64,000 nt of DNA from Salvator merianae (GCA_003586115.2 QVOM02000025.1:49271395-49335394), one strand, 5' to 3'; positions 10,628 to 23,107 are shown, counted from the stretch's first letter. The notes: a model not told the origin generated them from the letters alone. A program made the numbers and translations.

Positions 10628-12342
10628 ATGGAGATAATCACCCTCAACAATCAGCTACTGTCTGTGGTGGAGAATGTCAGCTTCCACCACATGTTCCACC
10701 TGTTTGCCCCTGAATATAAGATCCCCTCACACACCGTGTTCAACAGGAGCATAGAGCCCATCCTGTACAACACGTGCAGGGAGACAGTGCAGAAACAACT
10801 GTCATGTACTACCATCTGTCCCCATCCAGTCATGCATTTCATTGTTGATCTGTTGATCTGTGGATCAGAGGCAGCAGACTGCATGGCTCTTTCCTCTCCC
10901 TCACTGATCACTGGTGGGGGGAAGAGAGAGAGAGTGGTGTTTCAGCCAGCATTGGTGTTGGTTCTCAAGCTGTCTTTCTGGCAATGAAGCTCCTATGGGC
11001 CTTGATGCATGTTGAAGAGCTTGATACCACCCACACTGCTAACACCTGTCAGAGGACATGGACCATCAAGTGAGGGGTTGTTGAGCTGGGATCCAACCCT
11101 AATCCATGGCTTCATGGTCAATGACAACAGGAATAATATAGTCAATGCAGCCGGCCGGGTGAGGTTTGTGAGCATCACTTGTATATCTAACATTCTCCAC
11201 CTGTTTGTAAGGGTTGTCCTTGGACTCTCTGGGCTGGAGTCCAGAAGCACAGACCCTGCTGAAACTTCTGCCACTTCTATGGGAGCCCTTGTGGAGAGGT
11301 GTCACGGGATGGCTTCCCATGTTCACTGGAGCAGTAGTGCATGGATGCTGCTCCACCAGGCCTAGGAAGAGAAGCACATGCCAGAACATCTGATATCCAC
11401 AGATGTTCCCACCTGGTGGAACTCCACCTATATCTTGTTCCAGTACCTGTTGAAGCAAGAGTGCACCCTTCACATGTTGGTTATGATGCATAATGTGGAG
11501 GAGTGCAGTCTCTTCCCAGAGGACTGGCACACCATCGCAAATGCTGTCAAGGTACTCAGATTCTTCCATCAGCTGACAAGGAGACTGAGTGATCTGAGCA
11601 TGGTGCTGCCAAGTTTGGTTACCTTACACAAACACCTTAGTAGGCTTCAGCTGCAGCTGACCATTAAGGCTGGTCTTGGTAGGTCAGCTGCAGATTGGAG
11701 TTGAGAGGGGGCTGATCGAGCCCTTGAGAAAGAAGTCGGTGGCTGTTTTGGCAAGACTGCTTGACCAAAGGGTGGAGGGAGCTCTCTCTGCTGATAAGCT
11801 GCCTTGGTGGAGAGAGTGCCTGGTTCATGCAGCTAGAAGAGTTCTGACAGAGAGGTTGGGCCAGGATTTGGAGAGTGGAGCACCTGTTTGCTGTGTGTCC
11901 TCCACTTCCAGTGGCAGAAGCTCAGACCCAATAGTATAGTTTCTGAGGAAAATTATGAGATGTGCTGTAAGTCAGCACTATCTGACACAGAGTTTGCAGT
12001 TTTCAGCTTCAGTGACTTATCTGTGAAATGGTGGCAGCCAACTACCCTTGATAGTGCTGAGCAGTCCTTTCTGCAGTATCTAGAGGGCATGGTGGGAAGC
12101 AAGGATATGGTGCCATTTGGATTTGGGGCAGAACATCAGTAAATCTGGCCAGTTTTGGAAGCTATTGCCCAGAAGTACCTGTCCACTCCACTGACATCTG
12201 TACAGAGTGAGTGGGTGTTCTCCATGGTAGTGATGTGATGACATCTCATTGCTCTCACATGGGCACTCAGCTTGTGGAGCAGCTCACCTTCTTAAAGGCC
12301 AATCTGCCCCTGCTGGGCTTTTCTGAACTGCTTGGGGCATGA
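10628..12342 (+). pseudogene. hAT superfamily transposase, decayed (ZBED-like)
   Basis: This is a recognisable but broken hAT transposase, the enzyme that cuts and reinserts hAT DNA transposons. From the N-terminal side one reads NQLLSVVENVSFHHMFHLFA (the 'QP(F/L)SVVE' region), then IVDLLICGSEAADCMALSS (the first catalytic strand region). Next come HGFMVNDNRNNIVNA and ISNILHLFVR (second catalytic region), and TDVPTWWNSTYILFQYLL. The C-terminal hATC dimerisation domain reads KYLSTPLTSVQSEWVFSM ... GTQLVEQLTFLKANLPLLGF. Most blocks share one frame, with stops at 10985, 11363 and 12140. A frameshift covers roughly 11690-11900, another lies near 12230, and the frame closes at TGA 12340-12342. The BED finger is absent, so the gene is about 570 codons of a longer ancestor. 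Terminal inverted repeats were not found. Confidence 0.85.
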
Positions 12343-13365
12343 GTGACCAGGCCATGGGTGACTCTATCCCAATCCTACAGCACCAAGGGCAGCCAAGGGG
12401 GAAAAAAGGACTTGGTGGGCTAATACTTTCCAGAGAAAATGTTAACAAGAAGAAAGCACAAAAAAAGGCAAAAAGAAAATGGAAAACAAAAACATGGACA
12501 GCTTTGAATAAAGGGGAAAATATAATCTTAAAAAAATCACAACAAGGAAAGGAAAAAAGGGGAAAGGAGGCAGGGAGGGAGAGGGAAGGAGAAAAGAAAT
12601 CCTACTCATGTGCACTCTCTTTCTCACTCTCACTCTCTCACACACACACAAGCACACACAAATGACACCAGGTCGCTGAGTAGTTGGGGTATGTTCAGTG
12701 TTCTGAGCTAGCACCCATCTGGGTCAGCACCCAAAGGCCAGTACCAGTCTGAGACCATGGCCAGGATGAACAAACCTACAGGTGAGGCTGCTGGAGCAGC
12801 AGCATCTCCCTCCATTCTCCATTCCCCATTCCATCAGACAGTCAGAGCCACCCTTGTCTCAGAGATCTTCCTGTCACTTACTGTTCTAGTGCTAAAATAA
12901 GCCATGAGCCACTGCCAGAGTTCTGGTTACTAAGTAAGTACATGAAACAATAACTCTGTTGATACTTTAGCTGAGGTGGGGAGAACCCAGCATATGCATA
13001 TGCATCAATACCGCTAGTACATCTTCCTTGGCCCTACTCAAAAGGAGCTCCTCAGGCTCAGACTCAGCTGTACTATGAGTGAGACAACAGAAAAATATGA
13101 TAGCAAAAACAGGCAGCAGCTCAGCAAATAAGATAAAGGAAAGCAGAGAAAAAATATTTACAAAAGGGTTTCCTTTAGGGACATGTGTTCATTTGTGTGA
13201 TTTCTACATGGTAGTTTTAGGGATGCTGTGTGACATAAGAGAAGGATAAGGGCACTTATCTCAGTCAGGATTTTCTTTCCAGCCTCACAGTTGGCCATGG
13301 CTAAGAGGCAGAAGGATTTCCTGCTTCTTTCATGGACTTTGGGGATCTCTCCACCCCAAACCCAA
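12343..13365. other. Unannotated stretch with purine and CA/CT tracts
   Basis: Holds a purine-rich run (about 12520-12600) followed by CT- and CA-rich simple sequence (12617-12662). Nothing else is recognised. It may contain the 3' end of the hAT element, but no terminus was seen. Confidence 0.5.
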
Positions 13366-13370
13366 AGAAT

Positions 13371-13625
13371 TAGCACAGTGGTCTCCAGGTTGCCCCCACA
13401 GCTCCATGCCAAATTCAGAGACTGTAGCTCTAATGGGGTGCCAATTGTGCCCCTTTGGACTATTCTGTGATTCTATTGGTTACTGGATTCATTTTGAGCT
13501 ACAGCCTCCAAAATTAGTGCAGTGGTCACTGGGGTGCCCTTGGAGCTTCATGATAAATTCAGAGGCTGCAGCTCTAATCGGGGACCAACTGTGCCCCTGT
13601 GGACTATTCTGTGATTCTATTGTCT
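13371..13625. repeat. Two-unit tandem duplication, period about 144 bp
   Basis: The segment beginning TTAGCACAGTGGTCTCCAGG (13371) recurs, diverged, beginning TTAGTGCAGTGGTCACTGGG (13515). Both end in the shared block GGACTATTCTGTGATTCTAT (about 13457 and 13601). The two units have diverged by substitutions but kept the same order of blocks. I do not recognise the unit. Confidence 0.75.
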
Positions 13626-13738
13626 GAACTGTGGTCACACTGCTCCTTGCCCGCAGCTGTCCTGACTGATTTCCTTTTGTGTAAATTTTGCTGAAACCTA
13701 GCATCAAACATTGAAAACTGCACAATTCACAGATGAAA

Positions 13739-14112
13739 GGAAGGAAGGCTGCAGGTCCCGATGGCCTAACAGCAATTTACTATAAAACATTTCAAGATTA
13801 ATTACAAATGCCATTACTAATGACAATGAATAATATATTAAATAGTGGGAAAATGCCAGAAAATTAAGAAAAATCATTTATAACTTTCATACCAAAAGAG
13901 AGTCAAGACTCAACATTACCAAAAAATTATAGACCGATATCATTATTGAATAATGACTATAAAATCTTTGCAGGTATAATGCAAATTGTGATGCAAGAAT
14001 TTATTCATCACTATCAAGCTGGATTTCTTCCTAAGAGATAAATGAAAGACAATATAAGGACTCTAATCAATGTTATTGAATATTTGGAGAGTCACAATGA
14101 AGTTCAAGCTGC

Positions 14113-14148
<36 letters not shown>

Positions 14149-14185
14149 TTGGAAGTGGAAAAGCTTTTCACAATTTGAATTCTAG
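13739..14185 (+). pseudogene. L1-type LINE reverse transcriptase fragment
   Basis: The plus strand carries the early reverse transcriptase blocks of an L1-clade ORF2. These are a GPDGL block (GCAGGTCCCGATGGCCTAAC), FIPKESQD, the block KNYRPISLLNNDYKIFA, and HHYQAGFLPKR, followed by DNIRTLINVIEYL. The next block, normally ending in an AEKAFD-type catalytic motif, survives only as EVEKLFTI after a (TTAT)n expansion at 14113-14150 that interrupts it. Several stops are present. Only part of the fingers/palm domain remains, with no endonuclease and no C-terminal region. Confidence 0.8.
14113..14150. repeat. (TTAT)n microsatellite inside the L1 fragment
   Basis: About nine copies of TTAT, placed just before the first catalytic block of the L1 reverse transcriptase relic. 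It expanded after the element had lost function, or was introduced when the fragment formed. Confidence 0.9.
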
Positions 14186-15520
14186 GTGTCAATTTAAATG
14201 AAGGCAAATTATGCCAACATTCAATTTGCTGCAAAGAGAATGTGGGGAGGGAAAAAAAACAACAAAAAACACCTTTATGCACATGCCTACACAGAAGCAT
14301 TGGTGGGCCACTGTGTGAAACAGGATCCTGGAAACAGGATAGTTTCCAGGTTAGTTCCGGGTTATGTTCTTGAACTTTTCATCTTTAGCAACCAATGGGA
14401 ATGTATGCAACTATAAGACTAATGTTCTGTTCATTCTGTAACATAATGAGGTTGAAATCTATCCCACAATGTGAAATAAGTTGCTTTTTGCATTATGAAT
14501 ATGAAAGTTAAAGCTGATCAATTGGAATAACTTATCCCACACCATATTCAGATACTGATATTCAGATATTGTTGTATTATTATAGTTTCATGATTATGCA
14601 ATTCTCCAAACTCATTAAGTTGTATTTTCTTAAGATTCTCATTAGAACACTGATGGTTATGTGGGTCATATTGCTTAGAATCCATTCTATATGATCAACA
14701 ATCTTATCAGAAAACCCTTTGATTTTTCACCATGGCAAACTCCTTCCAAATACTTTATTCTATTCACTCAGTTTATAATAATGGCTCCATAACCTCAATG
14801 ATAAAAGACAGAAAGCATGTTTAAAACACACATGCATGCATATGTAGATAATTTAAAACATAATTACCATTACTACAACAGAATACACAATAATTCTAGT
14901 GTATACAAGACGTAAGATTATTTTTTAAAAAAATTAGATCATGCCATGTTTTGTCAATCAATGATTTCTTTTTATTATTCTTATCATAAATACACACTCC
15001 AAAATAGGCATTGTCAATACTGCACATGCAATGAAGGCAGTAATGCATGATTGGAGTATGCAATAAGACTTACTTTTAGTAAGTCATTTTTCTCCTATAA
15101 AATATTAAACGTGTGTTGGAAGGGGTCAGGAGCCAGATGCCAGGAGCCAGGAAGTCACACTATGACTAGGTGAGAAAAATCAAATAGTTCTCTAAATAGA
15201 GAATGACATCTTTAAAGAAGGACACATGGAAACCCTAATTCAAGCCCTGTTAGCTGAGCACTGCTTGCTTTCTGTCAAAAGCCATAGTTTCAGAAAATGC
15301 TTTTCTTTTTTTGCAAGTGAAGAAGAAGGGTTCAGATTTTGCTCAAAACTTGAAACACTTTTAATTGCTAATTGAATTCTCTGAGGTTTGCATTATTGAC
15401 TATTGCTGCAGTTCCAAGATATTGAGAGCATGCTCAGCATTAACTATTATGACCTACAGCAGCAGCACATAATCAAGTTGTTGGAGAATAAATGGTCTAC
15501 AGAAAAAACTAGGAAATTAG
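14186..15520. other. Unannotated AT-rich stretch
   Basis: No recognised gene or transposon. AT-rich throughout, with short CATG-rich and T-rich patches only. Confidence 0.5.
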
Positions 15521-15522
15521 CA

Positions 15523-15634
<112 letters not shown>

Positions 15635-16234
15635 CTGTTATTTACTTCCCCCAAAAAATATGTCTCTATATGTTTGTGCTTTATAGCTCTCCTGGGCTCA
15701 TTTAAGTAAACATTTTAATGGACTCAGCTTATTTCATGCTTGCTGCAGGGAGAATATCTTAATTTCAGTCGGCATTTTCATGTGGTTTGTCTCTGTACCT
15801 TTAAGTTTTATATAGATGAAGCTTTCTCTTATATTAAGATGCATTAACATTTAAAGTTTTACCAGAATCCTCACGTCACTTTGTGTAGTCACAAAGGCAA
15901 TTTGGGACAGGAAGAGAGCAGGGTGAGGAGAAGCATGCCAGCAGCCATTTGCATATGTTGGCCCCATGCTAGCCCACCTTCAGATTAGGGGACCGAAAAA
16001 TCCCCCTCTTCAAAGTGGGAGGCTGGAGGAAGTTCTGTAGCATACCCAGAAATGGTCTCAGATGTGAGGCATTTCTGCAGCCCCAAAAATGTTGCCAGGG
16101 TCCAGAGAGTCACATAGTCCACTCTAGCTGCTTCTCACTGTCTGCATGGCTGCAGCTACAAAATAACCCAGTGCAGGGATACCTGGTAGACCACTGTGGA
16201 TTCCTTCTGGAGTTTCTTGGAAGCAGTTTCCATG

Positions 16235-17056
16235 CCCAGGAGTAGGGATGTGCACGAAGGCAATTTCCCTTCTTCGCTTCGCAGCCCTGCAAAGCACCGG
16301 GGCTTCGTTTTCGCTCGAAAACGAGAGGCACGAAAAGGGCGCTTTTCGTTTCCGATGCGAAAATCTTCGCAGCGACGGGACCCATCGGAAACGGAGAAAA
16401 CTCAACGCGAAGGAAAGACCTTCGCGGCGAAGGTCTTTTTTTCGCATTGAGTTTTTCTCCTCTTCCGCTCGCTGCTGGCTCCCTGATTCACCCTACTCTG
16501 TCAGCACGCGCGCTGACAGACTAGGGTAAATCAGAGAGCCGGCAGGAGACGAGAGAAATCACCGGGAAGGGAATCTCTCCCTTCCTTCCTGTTGATTTCT
16601 CTCGTCTCCCGCCGGCTGTCTGATTCACCCTACTCTTGTCAGCGTGCGCGCTGACAGAGTGGGGTAAATCAGAGAGCTGGCGGGAGAGCAGAGAAATCAC
16701 CGGGAAGGGAATCCCTCCCTTCCTTCCTGTTGATTTCTTTCGTCTCCCACATGTGCTGACAGCCTAGGGGGATGAGACGGCAAGCGGAAGAGAAGAAAAA
16801 TCAACTTGAGTTTTCTCCTCTTCCGCTCGCTGCCTGCCTGATTCACCCTAGGCTGTCAGCGCGCGCGCTGTCAGCCTAGGGAGATGAGACAGCGGCAAAT
16901 TGCGAAGGTCCCGAAATGCATCGAAAATTGAGGGACCTTCGCAATTCGATTTCGTGATTTCTGTTGCCCTTCGCATTCGATGCGAAGGGAATGAAATCAC
17001 GAAATTCGATCGAAATTCGGGTGGTACGAAGCTTCGTGCACACCCCTACCCAGGAG
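16235..17056 (+). mobile_element. Non-autonomous hAT element (copy 1) with 8-bp target duplication
   Basis: The element proper is 16243-17048 (806 bp). It opens TAGGGATGTGCACGAAGG and closes with the inverse, ACGAAGCTTCGTGCACACCC plus CTA. It is flanked by a perfect 8-bp duplication, CCCAGGAG, at 16235-16242 and 17049-17056. Eight-bp duplications with TAGGG-type termini are characteristic of hAT transposons. The interior is GC-rich and packed with palindromes, for example around 16496-16525 and 16855-16880 (GCGCGCGC cores). It also holds mirror-image blocks TTCGCNGCGAA, unlike the AT-rich flanks. Open frames inside (60-107 codons) are by-products of the palindromes. The nearby transposase relic at 10628 belongs to the same superfamily, but no terminus links them. 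Confidence 0.93.
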
Positions 17057-19281
17057 CAGTTCAGGCAAGTAGCAGTTAATATATTCCCTGGGAGGCTGTG
17101 GCACCTGGAGGTTATGCTGCTGTTTGAATCCATTGTCCTGGGCCCACATCAGGTGCTGTCTAAAAGAACATTATGATATTCGATCCAAATAACTTCTTCT
17201 CAGTATTGTCAGTAGGACACTTTCCAAGAAAATGATCTTTTAGGTTATGTGTGAACTTCTCCATAATGGAACATATGTGAGGAAGCAAAGGCTGTTGTGC
17301 CCTGCTCCCTCTGATACATCATTAGAATCTAGTTCACAGCCTTTTGATTCCGCATGTGATTGCAAGTAAAACAGGGAGCCTCCACAGACACAATGTTTCT
17401 GTCTCCATCTGCAATGGTTCCTTGAGCTGACAGGAATTTAGTTAGTATCAAGAGGAGTCCCTGCTCTCTCTCTTACTTCCTTTTATGGTGAGCTGTTCAT
17501 TCACTGAAGAAAGAAAAATCCACCCTCTTTCTCTTTAAATTATATTCAAACATGGCATTTAAACTGACACAGTAGTCATGTTGAATCAATATGGTCAAAT
17601 ATGTCCATTCTCTTGCCATTGCTCATCAGTTTCAGTGACACAAAAATACCTGGATGTTGAAAGAACATGAAAATTGGATCTCCCTGCACTTCATAATCAC
17701 ATTTGCAGTGGGAACACTGATTGTCATATTAATGCAGAAGCCAGAAGGGCAGGATTCCTGGCCTGGTCAGCAGACTTTTTTTTTCCCCTGCCCATTCATT
17801 TTTGTTCTGTGGAATGATTCATCGGTCTACCGATCAGGCATTAAATTGGCAAGGAGCATTGCTTCTGCAACAGCTTCTCCTTTTAAAACAGTAAATTCTT
17901 TCAGAGAAGGAAGATGATCCAGGCAATATTGAGTTGATATTCTGCTACCTTTTTTAGCCCTTTAGGTTAGAATTCCTCAACAACTTTATCTTAGGTGTGC
18001 AAGGCGTTAGTTGTCTTCCCCCCAGGTGAGAGATATGGATGGATCTAGAAGCATGGCTGAAGCTAGACAGATAACCAACCAACTGCTGCTGCATGCCAAG
18101 AGTTGCTAGGAAGTGAGGAAGTAAAACCAGAAAGAATCCGCAACACAAAGACTGCTGATATAAACAGTGAAAATGATGGGACAGATTTTACCGTTTCTTT
18201 TCATGTAAGGATATCATTATGTTACTTTTGTATCAAAACTTGATCAATACCACTCCAGTAGCAATTCATGGGAAGTACATTTGGATTGTGCCTAAGGCTA
18301 TATTCAGCCATAGCAATAAAGTGGTTCAAAAGTGCCTTAGAGATAGTAGCATGCAGCACTTGTGGACTCATTGCATCTCTAACCCACCTTTTATAACTTA
18401 GAACGTTCATGAGCGAGGGGAAGGACAGACTGGCATATGGAGAATCCCACCTGCAAACCATCCCACAGTCCCACCTGCAAATCATCTCTAGAGTCTCCTG
18501 CAGATATCACTTACCTATTCCATGATTTTTGAAAACTCCACAATAAAGCAGTCTCAGATTATATCACTTTGTCCATATATTAGGTTAATATTCTGAGTTT
18601 CATACCCCTTTCCATGTTTACTTGCTTAGGATTGGTCTGTTTTGAAGAAGTACATGCATGGGTTAGGATTGTTTTCTCTCTCATTACTAATTTGTATATG
18701 CATTGAGGCTTAAGCCTCCTTTAACTTTTAAAATTGTCAAGAAGGAAGGTATTTTGGCATAAAATACAGGCAGGATTTCCACTTCAGAATAGGACTACAA
18801 ATTCCTGATGTGGTCTCTTTAAAGTCCCTTTGTAGAGTAACACTCTACCACCCACTGAAAGCTCCTCTCCTTTGCCTGTGAATGAGGCCTAACTGAGAAA
18901 GTTGCAGGTAGGTCTTACAGAGAAGAGAACAAAGCTTCTTCCTGCTCTTTTAATAGCTGATTGGAAGAGGGAGTTTCAACAGGTGTTGCTTTGTCATGCA
19001 AGAACATTTGCTGAAATTCCCATTCTTCTCTTCCCTAGTGTAGAATAGTGGCTGGAATGGCATATGTGACAGATGAGGGCTCTAAGTGCATTAAATAAAT
19101 ACTGTTTTAACATTTGATTTTCTCTGGTAATTGAAAAGGATATGAAATAAAAACTTCTCCCATATGTACAAGCTTCTCTCTCCCTTCTGAATTTCCCTCC
19201 TTCCCCCAAATCTCTTTTTCTTCCATCCTGTGAATCTTCCTCTCGCAATCACTCTCTCAACTCTCTCCGTTTCATTTTATC
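17057..19281. other. Unannotated stretch
   Basis: No gene or transposon end recognised over about 2.2 kb. Contains a short T-run (17768-17777) and ordinary AT-rich sequence. Confidence 0.5.
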
Positions 19282-20394
19282 TCTGGGCCTCTTCACACTT
19301 GGTGGTAACAAGCATTGAGAATGCTTGCTAGCCAAGTGTGTTCGCACCAGAAGATGGCTGTAGCAACCAGGAGCAGGCTTCATTGGCCCCTTCTGCACTT
19401 GGCGTTTTGTGGATTATATCCCGGGATAGGGACCTGCCTCCCACATGCTAGCGCAAACTATGAAAGGTCTTTCCCAGGGCCTACCTTAGCCTGCACTAGC
19501 ATGCAGATGGAAGGTCCCTATTCTGAGATATAATCCTGAATAAAGCCCAGTGCAGAAAGGGCCATTCACTCCTAATTGTGGATACTGCTGGTGCACTAAA
19601 AAGTAGTCTGCAACCATACCTGAAGCTCATAGTGAGCTTCAGGTAAGGTTGCATTTGCACTTACCTGTACCACAGCAGCAGCCATCTTCCATGTGATATG
19701 CCTATCGCACATGCATGATCCCGCGATCACACATATGCAATAGGGCAATCGGGGCCAGCTGGGCCCACGTGATACCCCAGTCAGGCCCACAACACCCTGA
19801 TTGGGCCTGCAATGCCAGATAGGACCATGCTGCACCCCATCCATTGTTCTGGTGTCTGATTGGGTGTGCACCAGATGGTTGCCACTGCAGTGGCTGACAA
19901 ACATCATGCCACTGCCATGGCAACCTGGAGGCCACACAGTGCGCAGTCATGATGGCGTATCATGCCTGCACACTGGGCCCATCAAGGTAGTGCCATGCCA
20001 TGACGACCATCCACTGCACACCTGATCAGGCACCAGAACACCGGATGGGGCACATTGCGGCCCCATTCGGTGTCACAGGCCTGATCAGGGCATTGTGCAT
20101 GTCTGATTGGGCCCACGCAATGGGGTATCCTCCATTGCCCCATGGTGCATGTGTGCGGATGCGTGTGGTGCTTCTGCTGGTGGTCACCATGGCAGTGGCT
20201 GGACACCTGCTGGCTGCTGCCATGACAATGATTAAGCATGGCTACCAGCATTCACATATGCGAACACCAGTAGCTGACTTCAAGTAGGTTTTTTGGACCC
20301 CAGTGTGCAGATGGTATCTGCACATTGGGGTCTATTCCACCTTAGAATGGGCTAATTACCCCATTCTAAGGTGGAAAGTGTAAACAAGCCCTCT
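19282..20394 (+). mobile_element. Family T element, long copy (1.1 kb), TCT duplication
   Basis: The element is 19285-20391, with termini GGGCCTCTTCACACTTGG and AAGTGTAAACAAGCCC. It is flanked by TCT at 19282-19284 and 20392-20394. The left subterminal hairpin uses CAAGCAT / ATGCTTG. The right one (20337-20374) uses CCACCTTAGAATGGG / CCCATTCTAAGGTGG. A middle hairpin (about 19622-19650) uses CCTGAAGCTCA / TGAGCTTCAGG. Short CCAAT/ATTGG-type motifs recur from 19740 to 20140. A family P element is nested at 19385-19563, so the T insertion is the older. Confidence 0.85.
19382..19566 (+). mobile_element. Family P MITE (179 bp) nested in family T, ATT duplication
   Basis: The element is 19385-19563. 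Termini are GGCCCCTTCTGCACTTGG and CCAGTGCAGAAAGGGCC, flanked by ATT at 19382-19384 and 19564-19566. Most of the element is one imperfect palindrome: GGATTATATCCCGGGATAGG near the left end mirrors CCTATTCTGAGATATAATCC near the right. Related copies lie at 24020, 56678 and 57448. Confidence 0.85.
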
Positions 20395-21670
20395 GTATCT
20401 CTCACACTCACACCCTTTATGCATAGCTTTAGTTTCTCCCTCTCCCTCTCCCTCTTTTGCTCTTTATCTTTCTCTTTTTTTCTTTCTCTCACATCTAGGA
20501 CCATGCACACTTAACATGCTTTTCACCAAGTTAAATAGGCTGATGATACAAATCTTGCTTTATTGCAGGGTTCTGTTCAGCTAGATGCGTCCATTGTTAT
20601 AAATCCTAAGGTATGAAACAATAAATTTCTAGACTGAATGATAAGGTTGTTTGGCTCAAAAAGAGCTACATTCTGAATTCAAGAGGAAGTTCTTAATAAC
20701 AAATGTTCTTACCCTTATAATCCGTGGTTAAACGCAGCACAGTCAAACATATGTATGGAAAGGGAAGGGCAAGTTTATGGGGTGCTGATGACATTCTTGA
20801 CAAGCAGCATCTTTGGCTGCATCTCCCCACCCACAAATTGCTGCAAAAAGCAATCAGGTTCCCTAAAAGCTTCTGTCACTTCAGCTTTTACATGCGATAT
20901 TAAAGGGTGTTGAATGATCATACAGACTGGAAGGGAGGAGGCAAACACAATTATTTCTCTATAGTTGCTGTTCCCATCTATGCAACATGAAGTATAGAGC
21001 AGTTTCTAGCCCAGTTTACTGGCAGATCAAGGTCTGCCATTGGGCCAGGGACAGTATCTTGCTCCGCAGAGGTATGCAATTGGAATCCCTCCATAGGCCA
21101 GAATACAAAGGGGGACCTTTTTTAATGCTACTCCAGGAAGTGCTACTGAAAGTGGCAGTGTAAGTGTTGTATCACCAATGCCCCCACAAGGAACCTTAAG
21201 GGCTGGAAATGAAAGTTCTATGTAGCCTTCAGCTCTGGCTCTGAGGGCTAGCCTAGGCTTTGGAACCAGCTGCTGCAGCTGGGCCACCACAAGTCATCCA
21301 TTACCCCGCACTAGGACTTGATTGCCCAACATGAACTGGACTACCTTGCCCAGGGTAGTGTGCCACAGGCTACTTTTGAAAAACTAACAAGCCCTCGTAA
21401 AGTTGAGTTTCTTTGTTTGTTCAAGCCAGTGTTCACATGCAATTAAAGAAAAGGCGCCTCTGGGGCAGCTTTTCTAGGCTAGGCAACTTAGATTACAGAT
21501 AGGATGAGAAAAGTATCTAATGCTACTGTATCTAAAGCAATCGTGAATTTTTATTTTATTTTATTTTTCTACATATGAACACAGCCTTATATAATAATAT
21601 CCAGATCTTTGTAAACATTTTTTTTGAAACAGAGACACAATGCTGATCTTCCGTTGCAAAAGAGGTTGAA
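20395..21670. other. Unannotated stretch
   Basis: Pyrimidine-rich simple sequence at about 20431-20490, otherwise no recognised feature. Confidence 0.5.
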
Positions 21671-21674
21671 TCTA

Positions 21675-21800
21675 AAATTATCTACAACAACAAACCTTGG
21701 GAGTAGGTTCAGCTGAGGAGCAGTGACCTGCTCAGTTGGCGATTTGGCTCCCATGTCTTAGCATAACATTCTAGCCACTATACTGACTCATTATCTCTTT
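21675..21800 (-). mobile_element. tRNA-derived SINE fragment (Sauria-SINE-like)
   Basis: On the minus strand this reads, in order, GCCAGTATAGTGGCTAGAAT (a degenerate polymerase III A-box region), then GACATGGGAG, CAGGTCACTGCTCCTCAG, and CCTACTCCCAAGGTTTGTTG. This order and wording fit squamate tRNA-derived SINEs of the Sauria type. The B box is badly decayed. The fragment is old and truncated and has no recognisable 3' microsatellite tail. Confidence 0.65.
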
Positions 21801-21889
21801 TAACCTCTGTTCATATGTCAAATTAATATGTGAGCATTGTACAGAATTGATGCTAAAGTTAGTCAAGAGTGAAATAAAAAGTTAAAACA

Positions 21890-22015
21890 GTAGAAGCATA
21901 GTGTTGAAAGCAACAAAGTATCCTCCTGAGTCCAACCCCTTTGCCCCATGCAGAAATCCAAGTCAAAACATCCCTGATTGATGGCTGATACATTTCTGCA
22001 TGAGTATATCTCAGA
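21890..22015 (-). mobile_element. Old CR1/L2-type LINE 3' UTR fragment
   Basis: The plus strand reads GAGTCCAACCCCTTTGCCCC, then ATGCAGAAATCC, AAAACATCCCTGATTGATGG and TTTCTGCATGAG. This is the same succession of blocks, though diverged, as the 3' region of the CR1 at 2060-2150 (GAGTCCAACCCCCTGCTCAA and so on). It is therefore a minus-strand CR1-like 3' end, far older than the two well-preserved copies. Confidence 0.55.
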
Positions 22016-22739
22016 GTATTAGATGAACCCTCATTCTGATCTTACTGAGCCATGTTCCAAGACCACTGGATAAGGATTATGTTGCCCTTCTCCTATCAAA
22101 CAAGAACTCTAGTGCAACACATAATACTGCCAAGTTCTGTGTAGTGGCCATTCGAGCTCATGAACATGGCAAACTGTGGGCAAGGGTTATGGAAAGGATT
22201 GTTAGGTTGAACTCTTTTACCTTTATATTCCTATTTGGATGTATACACAGCTGTTCTACTTATATAGTTCCCTTTTGGTTATGCACAGACTTTTTATTGT
22301 CCAATTTTATGGTTGTGTTGTTTTATGTTTATTCCTTTGATCTTTGATCAAATAAACTTTTATCTTACCTAATGTGTGCACATCAGAATAAGTTGCAAGT
22401 TATTTTTATCAGGGACATCAGTGGATTTTACAGAGTTACAATAATTCCCATTGTACCTTATCTTGAAAAAAGAGGAATGATTTAAGTTGTGTCTCTATTA
22501 TGCAGCAAAACCAGTTGCTAAGAACAGCCACTACTGTAATGGAGATTCCCTGCATTAGGAGTCAATTAAGGTGTGTTTCATGCATAACGGAGATGCAGGC
22601 TGCAGGGGGGGGGGGTGAGGAGCACTAACTGTGAGGACTGTGGGTTGTACATTTTATCATTGTAATAAGTTTGAGAAGCTGTGCCACACCCAACTTCAAC
22701 TACATTCCAGTCCAGTACCTGAACTAATACATCACTTCT

Positions 22740-23107
22740 GTTCCTGGTAGAGATGCACACAAACTTTTTATTTTCCTCCCAGTTTGAATTGAACCAAACT
22801 TTAAGTGATTCTGTTTAATTCAAACTTTTCTGAACAGTTCTGAACTGAACTTCAAATCTGTTCAAAGAATACCCAATATTTCATTTTAAAAGTTTTAAAT
22901 AGCACTTTTAATGGACGAAAATACAGCAAGCATGAATAGTCTGATCAGAAGATTTGTGTACGTGAGCAGGACACTGGTTGGATTTAAATAGAACCATCAC
23001 CTTTTGAGCAGGAATCAAACATAAATCTGAATCAAACATCTTTGAACTGTTCAGTGCGATTTGAACTTTCAAACATGAACTGACCTTTGCATATCTATAG
23101 TTCCTGT
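22740..23107. mobile_element. Second hAT-type MITE, 352 bp, with 7-of-8 bp target duplication
   Basis: The element is 22748-23099. The left end is TAGAGATGCACACAAAC and the right end GCATATCTATA, flanked by GTTCCTGG (22740-22747) and GTTCCTGT (23100-23107). The TAGAGATGCAC start resembles the TAGGGATGTGCAC start of the other hAT elements here. The interior is AT-rich and unrelated, with many TTCAAA / TTTGAA and GAACT motifs in both orientations. It is therefore a different family of similar origin. Confidence 0.8.
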
